Notes: generated by a model not told the origin, from the sequence alone. Numbered from the stretch's first letter, positions 1 through 7,433 are shown. The stretch is DNA of 19,758 nt from DAOMOD01 sp035444205 (GCA_035444205.1 DAOMOD010000067.1:1-19758), one strand, 5' to 3'. Translations and numbers: made by a program.

Positions 1-595
1 GCAGCGACTCGAAGGCCATCGCCAGCACCAGGCCGCCGTTGTGCTCGGTGGCGGCGGCGCGACGGGTGCCGAACAGCATGGCGAACACCGCCATCAGGAT
101 TGCCACATAGAAGGCCACGTCCTGCCAGGCCGGCAGCTCGCCCGCGCCGCCGCGCCCCGCCGACACCATGGCGTAGCTCATCGCCACCGCTTTCAGTTGC
201 AGGGCGATGTAGGGGACCATGCCGAGCACCGCCACCAGCGTCACCGCCGCGGCCAGGGTGGAGGACTTGCCGAAGCGGCTGGCGATGAAGTCGGCGATGC
301 TGGTGGCGTTCTGCGCCTTGGCCAGCTCGATCAGCTTGAGCAGGAACGGCCAGGCCAGCACGAACAGCGCGATGGTGCCGACGAAGGTCGGCGGAATCGG
401 CCATCCCGAATTCACCGCCTGCGTCACCGTGCCGTAGAAGGTCCACGCCGTGCAGTACACCGCCAGCGACAAGGCATACACCGACGGCCAGATGCGGCGG
501 AAACGCTGCGGTGCGCGTTCGCCGATCACCGCCACGGCGAACAGCAGACCCACCCAGGCCAGGCCGGCGAGAATCAGGGTGGTGGTCGATAGCAT
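1..595 (-). CDS. SLC5-type symporter domain protein, probable CbrA-like sensor kinase N-terminus (partial)
   Basis: The gene starts at ATG 595-593 and runs off the left edge, leaving 198 codons. The protein is hydrophobic, with about five membrane helices in view (near residues 5-23, 39-57, 73-93, 121-140 and 170-190). Phrases such as YCTAWTFYGTV, SIADFIASRFGKS, MVPYIALQLKAV and TEHNGGLVLAMAFESL match the sodium:solute symporter (SLC5) module found at the front of CbrA-type sensor histidine kinases. Plain Na+/proline symporters differ in these segments. In that family the membrane module senses or transports a nutrient and is followed by PAS and kinase domains. Those would lie outside the window, so the kinase part is inferred. 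No clear Shine-Dalgarno sequence precedes the ATG. A five-codon open frame ends 4 bases upstream. Confidence 0.8.
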   Translation of the reverse strand, partial: MLSTTTLILAGLAWVGLLFAVAVIGERAPQRFRRIWPSVYALSLAVYCTAWTFYGTVTQAVNSGWPIPPTFVGTIALFVLAWPFLLKLIELAKAQNATSIADFIASRFGKSSTLAAAVTLVAVLGMVPYIALQLKAVAMSYAMVSAGRGGAGELPAWQDVAFYVAILMAVFAMLFGTRRAAATEHNGGLVLAMAFESL

Positions 596-644
596 GGGCT
601 CAGGCGCGGCGTTTCATGGACGACGGCGAAGATACACTTTTGAC

Positions 645-665
645 GGGACTCGGGACTCGGGACTC
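645..665. repeat. Tandem heptamer repeat, 3 x GGGACTC
   Basis: Three exact tandem copies of GGGACTC lie between divergent genes. Related heptamers (GGGACCC) lie just after the phhA stop and just after the patatin gene stop. The recurrence suggests a lineage-specific intergenic repeat type. Confidence 0.85.
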
Positions 666-732
666 GGGGAGCGGGGCGCATGGCGGGAGGAACGGTGCTT
701 GCCGTGCGTCGCGCTTCGATTGGTGTGACAGA

Positions 733-754
733 TCGCGGCTGTCGCCGCTCCTAC
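733..754 (+). repeat. REP-like palindrome ending GCTCCTAC
   Basis: This imperfect palindrome of the form TCGCGGC...GCCGCTCCTAC has the same architecture (GTCGC stem, GCTCCTAC end) as the pair at 10340-10362 and 10417-10440. Such elements are common extragenic repeats in Pseudomonas and xanthomonads. Confidence 0.55.
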
Positions 755-893
755 CGGGAGAAGGCTGCCGAGTCTCGCGACGCCATCCATGCTGTGGCAC
801 CATTCGAACCCAGACTGGGTCCGGCCCGCGTTCGCGCGAAATCGGTGCGGCATGGGCCAGGCACTCGAACACAGGGAACAAGGACGAACCTCC

Positions 894-1958
894 ATGGCCC
901 GCTCCGGCTCGACACCACGCCCCTTCCATGCCTCGCGGGGACACCTGAGCACGCTTGGCCGGCTCATCGGGCTGTCGCTGCTGGCCCTGATCTGGACGTC
1001 CACGTTGATGCTCACTGCGCAATTCGTGGTCGCACCGCAACTTGGCCTCGTGAACGAGCATCGGATCCTGGTGTGGGGGCCGAGCGACGTCGACATCGAT
1101 CTCCCTCCGCGCATCATGCTGGATCACGAGGGTGAATCACTACGCTGCCGGCTCGACTTCGACGACCCCGCCACCGATGCCTTCGAACTGGCGCCCGAGC
1201 ACAGGATCTGGGTGGCAGCCTGTCCCTGGTCGCTTGATCGGGATCTCATTTACGCGCCCGAAGCGTGGGCGCGACGCATTGCCGGGTCGGTGCCGGTCCC
1301 GGGCGGAACCGGTAAGCCCGATTGGGTGGTCCAGTTCGGCAGTCCGATGCTTGTCGACGCCACGCTGGGTCGGCTGTTGGCGGCCAATCTGTTGGTGGCC
1401 TTGCTGGTACTGCCCGGGATGGCGTTCCGCTCGCTGCGGCGCGACCTCTCCATGCTCCCCAGCCGGGCGACATGGTGGCTGGCGGTGCCTTCGCTGTACC
1501 TCGTTCTCACGCTCGCGGCGGTGCTCCTGATGCACCTCGGGATCGCGGACGGCCAGCCGTTCGGCGATCTGGTCGCGCGGCCCGATCCGGTGCGGCATTG
1601 CGCGATGACCGAAATGATGCTCGCGCTGATGTGGTTCGCGCCGGCTGCCGCGGTGGTCGAGGAGCTGGTGTTTCGCGGCCTTTTCTACCGCATCCTGAGC
1701 AGGCGCATGTCGATCGGGTCGGTGTGGCTGCTCAGCACCACCGTGTTCGCCGCTCTGCACCTGGCGGTCGGGCTGCACACGCCGTGGGGTGCGCCGCTGT
1801 ACTTCGCCCAGATCTTCCTCGCCGGCAGCGTGCTGTTTGCGCTCCGCCACTACTCCGGGAGCCTGTGGCTGCCGATCCTCGCGCACGCGCTGCACAATGC
1901 CTTGCTCATCGGCCTGATGCACGCCAACTGGGTCGAGCACTGCGGCGGTCCGCTTTGA
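894..1958 (+). CDS. CPBP-family intramembrane metalloprotease (Rce1/Abi-like)
   Basis: This 354-residue membrane protein has the CPBP signature in its C-terminal half. EELVFRG contributes E256, E257 and R261. The later histidines are in FAALHL (H289) and HALHN (H331, N335), all within predicted membrane helices. The family cleaves or modifies membrane substrates with a glutamate/histidine-activated site. The start at 894 was chosen because AGGA (881-884) sits nine bases upstream. An in-frame ATG at 789 has no such site. The N-terminus is unusual: one helix (about 22-44), then about 110 hydrophilic residues (45-155) with two cysteines (C85, C110), before the next helix. This region is probably extracytoplasmic. 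No bacteriocin or immunity gene is adjacent, so the substrate is unknown. Confidence 0.85.
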   Translation: MARSGSTPRPFHASRGHLSTLGRLIGLSLLALIWTSTLMLTAQFVVAPQLGLVNEHRILVWGPSDVDIDLPPRIMLDHEGESLRCRLDFDDPATDAFELAPEHRIWVAACPWSLDRDLIYAPEAWARRIAGSVPVPGGTGKPDWVVQFGSPMLVDATLGRLLAANLLVALLVLPGMAFRSLRRDLSMLPSRATWWLAVPSLYLVLTLAAVLLMHLGIADGQPFGDLVARPDPVRHCAMTEMMLALMWFAPAAAVVEELVFRGLFYRILSRRMSIGSVWLLSTTVFAALHLAVGLHTPWGAPLYFAQIFLAGSVLFALRHYSGSLWLPILAHALHNALLIGLMHANWVEHCGGPL

Positions 1959-1973
1959 GACGCCCGGGCATGT

Positions 1974-2483
1974 TCATGTCGCCCTGAGGCTTCGCATCGA
2001 CACCCGCTCCATGCGCAACGCTTCGAAGGCGAGCCGGTTGGGCACGCTGATGCCGTTGGGGTCACCAAGCGTGTAGAGCGTGAGGTGCGGGACCGGTTCG
2101 CCGAGATCGACGCCGAAACGTTCTCCGAGGATGTGCCGCCAGTCCGACTGCGCAGGCATGTCGATCCGCACAATGAGGCTTTGCACCTCGCTTCCGTCGC
2201 GCTGGCGGCGCAATCGCCAAGCCTCGTCGCGTGCGCGCCATGACCATTGCAATGGCTCGGCCAGGAGACGCAGTGCCCGAGGGTCGACACCGAGTGCAGC
2301 CAGCGTCTGCGCCTGCGCACGTGTGAGCAGGGTGACATGCAGCTCGCGCTTGGGCTCAAAATGCAGCCCGTCCAGCAACACTCCGGCCTCGCGCAACGGC
2401 CAGGCGGCGCGATCGAGCGCAAGCAACAGCCCGCCGCCCGCGGCCAGTCCATTCCAGCTCAAGCGTGTGTCGTCGGCCTGCAT
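1974..2483 (-). CDS. Putative 2H phosphoesterase-like protein (2'-5' RNA ligase fold)
   Basis: This 169-residue protein has two H-x-T motifs: HVT (residues 49-51, in ELHVTLL) and HLT (133-135, in VPHLTLYT). They are 84 residues apart, each on a predicted beta strand. That is the hallmark of the 2H phosphoesterase superfamily (LigT/ThpR, cyclic phosphodiesterases), which act on 2',3'-cyclic or 2'-5' phosphodiester bonds. The assignment rests on these motifs and the length, so the substrate is not known. The start is the ATG at 2483-2481. An in-frame GTG at 2522 would add 13 residues, and neither has a clear ribosome site. It is divergent from the rhomboid gene with 59 bases between starts, and its end lies 15 bases from the end of the CPBP gene (convergent). 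Confidence 0.6.
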   Translation of the reverse strand: MQADDTRLSWNGLAAGGGLLLALDRAAWPLREAGVLLDGLHFEPKRELHVTLLTRAQAQTLAALGVDPRALRLLAEPLQWSWRARDEAWRLRRQRDGSEVQSLIVRIDMPAQSDWRHILGERFGVDLGEPVPHLTLYTLGDPNGISVPNRLAFEALRMERVSMRSLRAT

Positions 2484-2542
2484 GGTGGCGATTGTGGCAC
2501 TGTGCTCTTGCGCTGACCGCACCCTACCCCAACATCGATTCG

Positions 2543-3319
2543 ATGCAGCCGATCGACCCCGCCATACGCCGTGCCGATGCCTTCCGCCTGAAGAAGGCGC
2601 TGCTGCTGGCCGGCGCCTTCCTTGCCTTCCTGTGGTGGATCCGTGGCCTGGAGTGGGCGCTGGACCAGTCGTTGCGAGGCTTCGGGGTGTATCCGGGTAC
2701 CCTTTCCGGGGCCATCGGCATCCTCACCGGTCCGCTGATCCACGGCTCCTTCGAGCATCTCGTGGCGAACAGCCTGTCGGTGTTCATCCTGCTGGCGCTG
2801 GCGCTGTACAACTATCCCAAGGCCCTGCGCTTCGCGCTGCCGGTGATCTGGCTGGGCAGCGGCCTCGGTGTGTGGCTGTTCGGGCGCGAGTCCATCCACT
2901 TGGGCGCCAGCGGCGTCACCCACGGCCTGATGTTCTTCCTGTTCCTGATCGGCCTGATCCGCCGCGACAAGCCGGCCATCGCCATCGCGATGCTGAGCTT
3001 CTTCCTGTTCGGTGGCATGGTGATGACCATCTTCCCGCGCGAACCCGGCATCTCCTGGGAGTACCACCTGTTCGGCGCGCTGTGCGGCGCGCTGGCTGCG
3101 GTAATCTGGCGGCGTGCCGACCCGGCGCCGGCGAAACCCGTCTATAGCTGGGATCTTGAACCCGACGAAGACGAAGCCGACGTCGACCACGAGTACGAAC
3201 TGCCGCGTCCGAAGGATGTGCAGGTGCTGTGGAAGCGCGACGAGGACGGTGAGCGTGGCCGAGTGATCCCGTTTCCGCGACGCAACGGCCACGATGACGA
3301 CGACCGCACGGTGCATTGA
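2543..3319 (+). CDS. Rhomboid-family intramembrane serine protease
   Basis: This 258-residue protein has about six membrane helices and the rhomboid catalytic pattern. HGSFEHLVAN (about 67-76) supplies the conserved HxxxxHxxxN of helix 2. HLGASG carries the nucleophile S123, and WEYHLFGAL carries the partner H175 in the last helix. Rhomboids cleave single-pass membrane proteins within the bilayer. The C-terminal 65 residues form a hydrophilic cytoplasmic tail rich in Asp, Glu and Arg and ending in DDDD-R, with no recognised domain. The ATG at 2543 is chosen because the residues upstream of it do not look coding. No strong Shine-Dalgarno sequence is visible. Confidence 0.9.
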   Translation: MQPIDPAIRRADAFRLKKALLLAGAFLAFLWWIRGLEWALDQSLRGFGVYPGTLSGAIGILTGPLIHGSFEHLVANSLSVFILLALALYNYPKALRFALPVIWLGSGLGVWLFGRESIHLGASGVTHGLMFFLFLIGLIRRDKPAIAIAMLSFFLFGGMVMTIFPREPGISWEYHLFGALCGALAAVIWRRADPAPAKPVYSWDLEPDEDEADVDHEYELPRPKDVQVLWKRDEDGERGRVIPFPRRNGHDDDDRTVH

Positions 3320-3417
3320 GGGCGGGGAGCAGGGAGCGGGGGAAGGAGAGTCGCAGGAACTGTGGTGAGCAGTGCGGGCCAGGCGTCGGCGCTTGAAGAG
3401 ATCTATACGAAACCTCT

Positions 3418-3478
3418 CGTTCGTGGTGAGGAGCGCGGAACGAGACCGATAGGTCGAGGCCGCGCATCTCGAACCACC
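3418..3478 (-). repeat. Approximately 60-bp dispersed repeat, copy 1
   Basis: Read on the minus strand it begins GGTGGTTCGAGA and ends CTCCTCACCACGAACG, with CCTCGACCT and CGGTCTCG inside in the same order. The segment at 13293-13354 has the same ends, inner blocks and spacing on the plus strand. It has no coding capacity and looks like a small non-autonomous extragenic element. Confidence 0.75.
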
Positions 3479-3510
3479 CTGCGCCTGGTGCCCCGAACGC
3501 GAGACGCACG

Positions 3511-3657
3511 CCCCGGATTCCGCCGCTGCGCGGCTTCATCCAGGCTACATTGCTGAACAAGCCTGGCTTCGTCGCTCCAGCGAAGGCTGGAGCCCAGTGT
3601 CTTCAAGGCGCTGGGTCCCAGCTTCGTAGCCCGGATGCAGCGAAGCGGAATCCGGGG
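3511..3657. repeat. Inverted pair of GTAGCCCGG...CCGGGG repeats flanking a hairpin
   Basis: The right copy (3626-3657, plus) reads GTAGCCCGGATGCAGCG then AAGCGGAATCCGGGG. The left copy (3511-3548) is its reverse complement with minor changes, beginning CCCCGGATTCCGC and ending CATCCAGGCTAC. Between them, GCTCCAGC/GCTGGAGC (3574-3581 and 3586-3593) forms a perfect stem with a GAAG loop. The arrangement resembles bacterial interspersed mosaic elements built from paired REP units. Confidence 0.7.
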
Positions 3658-3669
3658 AACGCGTTCGCG

Positions 3670-3915
3670 CTACCTGCGCCGCAGCCCCTCGCCAAGCAGA
3701 TATATCGCGATAGCCCCGGGAATCACGTACTGCACCAGCCACTGGATGTTCCCGCGGATGATGGCGCGGATCGACAGGCGGATGTCCTCCTTCGAAAGCC
3801 AGGGATCGAAGTCGCTCCAACCGATCCAGAGACAGACCAACAAGACCGCGGACAGTCCAATCCAAAGCGCAAGCCTGCGCGACGGCGCCTGTGGGTTGAC
3901 CGAGCGCTCAGCCAT
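3670..3915 (-). CDS. Small two-helix membrane protein, unknown function
   Basis: This 81-residue protein has two predicted membrane helices, at about residues 15-33 (LALWIGLSAVLLVCLWIGW) and 57-75. A short amphipathic loop (DPWLSKEDIRLSIRAIIRG) joins them, and the C-terminus is basic (EGLRRR). Its ATG lies inside the end of the upstream DUF2306-like gene: the two overlap by 8 bases with the stop just inside. They are therefore almost certainly translated together, and I infer that the small protein is a partner or accessory subunit. I do not recognise a family. The gene is too short for high confidence, but the overlap and clean hydrophobic pattern support it. Confidence 0.7.
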   Translation of the reverse strand: MAERSVNPQAPSRRLALWIGLSAVLLVCLWIGWSDFDPWLSKEDIRLSIRAIIRGNIQWLVQYVIPGAIAIYLLGEGLRRR

Positions 3916-4606
3916 GGGCGCGCACCGTGTGGGTCGCCGAACGCGGGCGCGAGTAGCGGCGGTCCAGCCAGATGCCAGCAACGATCGCCACCAGCACCGG
4001 GCCGAACCAGGCGCCGTACTGCAACACGGCCCAGTCCTGGCCCGGCAGCAGGCCACGCAGGCCGATGCCGAGGAAGGCGATATGGGTGGCCACACCGTTG
4101 CCGATCATCGCCCCATAGTGCTCGCGCAACCACCAGTTGGCGGGGTGCGAGTCGCGGCGCTGGGCGCGCCAGGTCTCCACGCCCACCGCCACGCCGATCA
4201 GTCCGAACAGGCCGAGCAGCATCGATCCGACGCTGAAGCCGAGCACCGACACGGCCCCGCCGGAAATCAGGCAGGCCATGCCCAGCACCAGTTGGGTACG
4301 TCCGTAGAAGCATGCCGGCTGGCGCTTGTAGCGGATCGCGAACCAGGCCGACCAGCAGGCGCTGCTCACCAGGACCACCAGGAAGCCGAGAAAGGCGGCG
4401 CCGATCGGGTTGCCACGAGCGAACTGCCAGACCGTCATCGGTATCGAGGTGACGATGATCGCCAGCATGGCCAGCAGGAACAGCTTGCCGGCGGCGCGGT
4501 GGATGGGGCTGCCCTTGCGCGCCAGCGCCGCGATCCAGTAGGTGAGAAGGGCGACCGCGCCCGCGGCAATGTGCGCGGTGACAATCGTGGTGTAGATCTC
4601 TGGCAT
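3908..4606 (-). CDS. DUF2306-like multi-helix membrane protein
   Basis: This 232-residue protein has about seven hydrophobic helices and resembles the uncharacterised DUF2306 family. It opens with TAHIAAGAVALLTYW and KGSPIHRAAGK. It has several histidines in or next to helices: H12, H36, H154, H163 and H175, the last two in HYGAMIGNGVATHIAF. The histidine placement recalls helix-bundle heme or metal proteins, but no biochemical role is established to my knowledge. The ATG at 4606 is chosen because GGAG lies 7 bases upstream. The next upstream ATG lacks this. It heads a two-gene operon with the 81-residue protein and is divergent from the two-component genes, 147 bases away. Confidence 0.8.
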   Translation of the reverse strand: MPEIYTTIVTAHIAAGAVALLTYWIAALARKGSPIHRAAGKLFLLAMLAIIVTSIPMTVWQFARGNPIGAAFLGFLVVLVSSACWSAWFAIRYKRQPACFYGRTQLVLGMACLISGGAVSVLGFSVGSMLLGLFGLIGVAVGVETWRAQRRDSHPANWWLREHYGAMIGNGVATHIAFLGIGLRGLLPGQDWAVLQYGAWFGPVLVAIVAGIWLDRRYSRPRSATHTVRAHG

Positions 4607-4753
4607 GACGGGACTCCAGGAGGCGACGGCGCACAGGATGAACATCGCGGCACAACGGATCAGGTGCCCGCGGTCACCCGCGGCGGGTGCCGGAAGTCAC
4701 CAATCGGTGCTGGCCCCTTGCCCGGAAGGCGTGGAACGCGTACTTCTTGGCAG

Positions 4754-5905
4754 ATGACACGACCCCTAACTCCCGCATGGCGCGAACTGGTTTCGCCGCT
4801 GGCACTGGCCTCCTACGCCGCGTTGGCCGCGGTGTGGCTGGGTAGCCTGCCGGCACTGATCCAGCAAGGCCGCTGGGCCGGTACCGGGGCCGGCGTGGCG
4901 CTGGCCGGCTTCACCGCCGCCTGGGTGATCGGGCTGCTCTGCGAAGTGAAGGCGCGCTCGCGATTGAACGACGTCCTGCTCGCGATCATGACGGTGAGCG
5001 CGTTCGCGGTGCTGTCGTTGGGCTCGGCCGCGCCCAGCCCCATCCTGCTGATCCTGCTGGCCTGTGCCCTGGCTGAGCGGTTCGACGGCCGCGTCCTGGT
5101 GGCGGGGCTGGTGGCGATGAATCTCGCCCTGCTGGCCATCTTCATGCTGATCTGGGGATCGAGCCTGCGCTTCGCCCTGCTCGGCGCGCTCACCTATGGC
5201 GCCTTCCAGGCCTTTGCCGTGCTGGTGCTGCGCGCCGCGCAGCGCGCCGAGGCGATGGCCGATGAATTGCGCGAGGTCAATGCCAGCCTGCTGGCCACGC
5301 GCTCGCTGCTCGACGAAAGCGCGCGCGATGCCGAGCGCCTGCGCCTGTCGCGCGAGCTGCACGACGTGGCAGGCCACAAGCTCACCGCGCTCAAGCTCAA
5401 CCTGCGTGCGCTGTCGCGCGATCCCGCCATCGGCGACCGGCGCGAACTGGAGGTGGCAAGCACGCTGGCGGGCGAACTGCTCGACGATCTGCGCGCCGTG
5501 GTGCGCCAGTTGCGCCAGCACGACGGCCTGGACATGGGCGAGTCGCTGCGCCGCCTGGCCGAACCGCTGCCGCGTCCCAAGGTGGCCATCGATGTCGGCG
5601 TCGATGCCAGGGTCCGTGATGCCGACCAGGCCGAGACCCTGCTGCGCGTCGCCCAGGAAGGCCTTACCAACGCGGCACGGCATGGTGGTGCCACCCACGC
5701 CTGGCTCAGTCTGTCGCGCTGTAACGGTGCACTGGAACTGTCGGTCGAGGACGACGGGCGGGTGCGCTGGCCGCTGACGCCTGGCACCGGGCTCACCGGC
5801 ATGCGCGAGCGCGTGGAGCGACTCGGCGGCGCACTCGACTATGCACCGTCCAGCCACGGCGGCCTGCGCCTGTCGGCGCGCCTGCCGCTGGAAGCACCGG
5901 TGTGA
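4754..5905 (+). CDS. DesK-like sensor histidine kinase (HisKA_3 family)
   Basis: This 383-residue kinase has an N-terminal block of five to six membrane helices (about 15-160) and no large periplasmic loop. A short coiled linker (162-195) follows, then the HisKA_3 phosphoacceptor region RELHDVAGHKLTALKLNL with H203. The ATP-binding domain follows: N box QEGLTNAARH (301-310), VEDDG (331-335) and GTGLTGMRERVERLGG (344-359). The membrane-embedded sensor plus H-box resembles DesK, which senses membrane state. The real stimulus is unknown. The start at 4754 is where the hydrophobic N-terminus begins, although the frame is open much further upstream through non-coding and antisense sequence. Its stop overlaps the regulator start by 4 bases. 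Confidence 0.88.
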   Translation: MTRPLTPAWRELVSPLALASYAALAAVWLGSLPALIQQGRWAGTGAGVALAGFTAAWVIGLLCEVKARSRLNDVLLAIMTVSAFAVLSLGSAAPSPILLILLACALAERFDGRVLVAGLVAMNLALLAIFMLIWGSSLRFALLGALTYGAFQAFAVLVLRAAQRAEAMADELREVNASLLATRSLLDESARDAERLRLSRELHDVAGHKLTALKLNLRALSRDPAIGDRRELEVASTLAGELLDDLRAVVRQLRQHDGLDMGESLRRLAEPLPRPKVAIDVGVDARVRDADQAETLLRVAQEGLTNAARHGGATHAWLSLSRCNGALELSVEDDGRVRWPLTPGTGLTGMRERVERLGGALDYAPSSHGGLRLSARLPLEAPV

Positions 5906-6531
5906 GCCTGCGCATCGCGCTCGCCGACGACCAGGCGCTGGTACGCGAAGGCCTGAAGGCCCTGTTGCAGGGGCTCGGCATCGAGATCGTGGTCGAGGCG
6001 CCCGACGGCGAAGCGCTGCTCAAGGCGCTGGACGGTGCCGAGGTCGACGTCGTGGTGTCTGACATCCGCATGCCCGGCCTCGATGGCATCGGCCTGGTCG
6101 GGCGCCTGCGCGCCGCCGGCAGTGTGCTGCCGGTGATCCTGCTCACCACCTTCGACGAGACCGACCTGATGCTGCGCGCCGTCGAAGCCGGCGCGCAGGG
6201 CTTCCTGCTCAAGGACGCTTCGCCCGAAGACCTGCGTGACGCCATCGAACGTGCCGCCCGTGGCGAAGGTTGGCTGGCGCCGGTCAGCACCGATCCGGTG
6301 CGTGAGCGTTTCGCCTACCGGGACAGCAGCCCGCCGCACGAGACCTTCTCCGAACGCGAGGTATCGATCCTGCGCCTGATGGCCGGCGGCTACTCCAACA
6401 AGGAAATCGCCCGCTCGCTGTTCCTCGCCGAAGGCACGGTGAAGAACTATGTCAGCGACATCCTGGCCAAGCTCGACAGCCGCGATCGCACGCGCGCAGT
6501 GCTGAAGGCGATCACGCTGCGGGTGATCTAG
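5902..6531 (+). CDS. NarL/DesR-family response regulator
   Basis: This 209-residue protein pairs a receiver domain with a LuxR-type DNA-binding domain. Receiver residues visible are D9/D10, the phosphoacceptor D54 in VVSDIRMPG, T82/T83 and K104. The HTH (about 149-205) contains FSEREVSILRLMAGGYSNKEIA and the recognition helix region TVKNYVSDIL. It starts with GTG at 5902 in a GTGTGA overlap with the kinase stop, so the two are translationally coupled and form a cognate pair. No desaturase or ABC transporter gene follows. The nearest candidate target is the divergent membrane operon at 3670-4606, which is inference from position only. Confidence 0.92.
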   Translation: MSLRIALADDQALVREGLKALLQGLGIEIVVEAPDGEALLKALDGAEVDVVVSDIRMPGLDGIGLVGRLRAAGSVLPVILLTTFDETDLMLRAVEAGAQGFLLKDASPEDLRDAIERAARGEGWLAPVSTDPVRERFAYRDSSPPHETFSEREVSILRLMAGGYSNKEIARSLFLAEGTVKNYVSDILAKLDSRDRTRAVLKAITLRVI

Positions 6532-6540
6532 ACCCGTCGA

Positions 6541-6620
6541 TCCCGGGTGCGGCCTGCGGCCTTGCCCGGGCTACCGCGGTGTGGATAGTGGTAGCCCGGG
6601 CAAGCGCAGCGCACCCGGGA
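6541..6620. repeat. Head-to-head palindrome of CCCGGG-ended repeats
   Basis: The left arm (6541-6575, TCCCGGGTGCGGCC...GCCCGGGCTACC) and right arm (6590-6620, GGTAGCCCGGGCAAGCG...CACCCGGGA) are imperfect inverted copies with a 14-base loop. They lie 10 bases after the response regulator stop and may also act as a bidirectional terminator, though no T-run follows. They belong to the same GTAGCCCGG...CCGGG family as 3511-3657. Confidence 0.75.
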
Positions 6621-6674
6621 AAGGAAGGTCGGGCGAAGCGCAGCGCGGAACGGGCAATCCCGAGCTCGGACGGC

Positions 6675-7433
6675 CTACCTGGAGTAATACAACCGCTCCC
6701 ACCGTTGCTGGCGATCGTGGGCCTCGCGGATCAGCGGCGTGAACATGGCCATGCGCAGCACCAGGCGATTGAGCCAGCGCCACGGCGCCCGGCACGGGCG
6801 CTCGAAGTCGAGGAACAGCACCGCGCGCACGCCAGCGGTGTCGTTGTGGACTTCGTGCAGATAGGCGTCATCGAAGATCATCGCCCCACCCTCACGCCAG
6901 TGACGCTGCTCGCCCCCGACACGGATCCAGCAGCGCTCTGCCGGTTGCGGCACCAGCAGACCGAGATGCAGCCGCAGTACGCCGTTGTAGGGTCCGCGAT
7001 GCGGGGGGATACGCTTGCCCGGCTCCAGAATGGAGAAGAACGCGGTATGCAGAGCCGGCACCCCGGCCAGGGCCCTGGCCGTGACCGGACAGGCCTCGAG
7101 GTTGCGTGCACTGGACACGCCGTAGCCTCTGAAGATGAAGGTCTTCCAGTGGTCGTCGCTGGTGATGGTGGCCACGTCCGGGGCGATCTCGTGGAAGCTC
7201 GGCAGGCGGGCGCGATCGGGCAGCAGTGCGTCCAGCTCGGCGCGTATCCCGGGCCATTGAGCCTCCAGCTCGGCCACCCAGGGAAACAGTGCGGTGTCGA
7301 AGTACGGGCCTGCGCCGACCGTCGACGCAGCCAGTATCCGGCGCTGCAGCCAGTCGACAAAGCGCTGTACCAGACGCCCCAGGCGGGTAGTGGGTGGGCT
7401 CAGCTCGGGGCCGGCGTAGGGATCGCCACGCAT
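6675..7433 (-). CDS. Aspartyl/asparaginyl beta-hydroxylase family dioxygenase
   Basis: This 252-residue protein has the Fe(II)/2-oxoglutarate core of the Asp/Asn beta-hydroxylase (AspH/LpxO) family. H145 in PPHRGPYN and H193 in FDDAYLHEVHNDT fit the metal ligands. R154 in LRLHLGL and R203 before AVLFLDF fit oxoglutarate binding. Family members hydroxylate protein side chains or lipid A acyl chains. The N-terminus lacks the membrane helix expected in LpxO, so I do not assign lpxO. The ATG at 7433 has GAGG 11 bases upstream. The gene starts 13 bases after the stop of the Lrp-type regulator, suggesting a bicistronic operon that shares control with the divergent phhA. Confidence 0.82.
   Translation of the reverse strand: MRGDPYAGPELSPPTTRLGRLVQRFVDWLQRRILAASTVGAGPYFDTALFPWVAELEAQWPGIRAELDALLPDRARLPSFHEIAPDVATITSDDHWKTFIFRGYGVSSARNLEACPVTARALAGVPALHTAFFSILEPGKRIPPHRGPYNGVLRLHLGLLVPQPAERCWIRVGGEQRHWREGGAMIFDDAYLHEVHNDTAGVRAVLFLDFERPCRAPWRWLNRLVLRMAMFTPLIREAHDRQQRWERLYYSR

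Larger units (their letters stand above)
600..893. other. Divergent intergenic region with short repeats
   Basis: This gap of about 300 bases lies between the divergent starts at 595 (minus) and 894 (plus). I see no gene in it. It holds a five-codon minus-strand frame (617-600), three tandem GGGACTC heptamers (645-665) and one REP-like palindrome (733-754). On the minus strand an extended -10-like TGTATCTT lies just upstream of the five-codon frame. It has no convincing -35 partner. Confidence 0.6.
3320..3669. other. Gene-free spacer packed with dispersed repeats
   Basis: These 350 bases between convergent genes hold no credible gene. They contain one copy of the roughly 60-bp element (3418-3478), an inverted pair of GTAGCCCGG-type repeats (3511-3548 and 3626-3657), and a perfect 8-bp stem hairpin between that pair (3574-3593). 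Confidence 0.7.

Noticed and set aside
1140..1940. Minus-strand open frame of 266 codons inside the CPBP gene
   Set aside because: Composition is Gln/Arg/His-rich without domains, and it lies opposite a protein with a full catalytic signature.
2459..3316. Minus-strand open frame opposite the rhomboid gene
   Set aside because: Repetitive Gln/Ala/Asp-rich translation, opposite a gene with clear catalytic residues.
3635..4753. Long plus-strand open frame leading into the sensor kinase
   Set aside because: It is antisense to the DUF2306-like operon and reads as low-complexity Arg/Gln/His-rich sequence. The kinase's hydrophobic N-terminus begins only at 4754.
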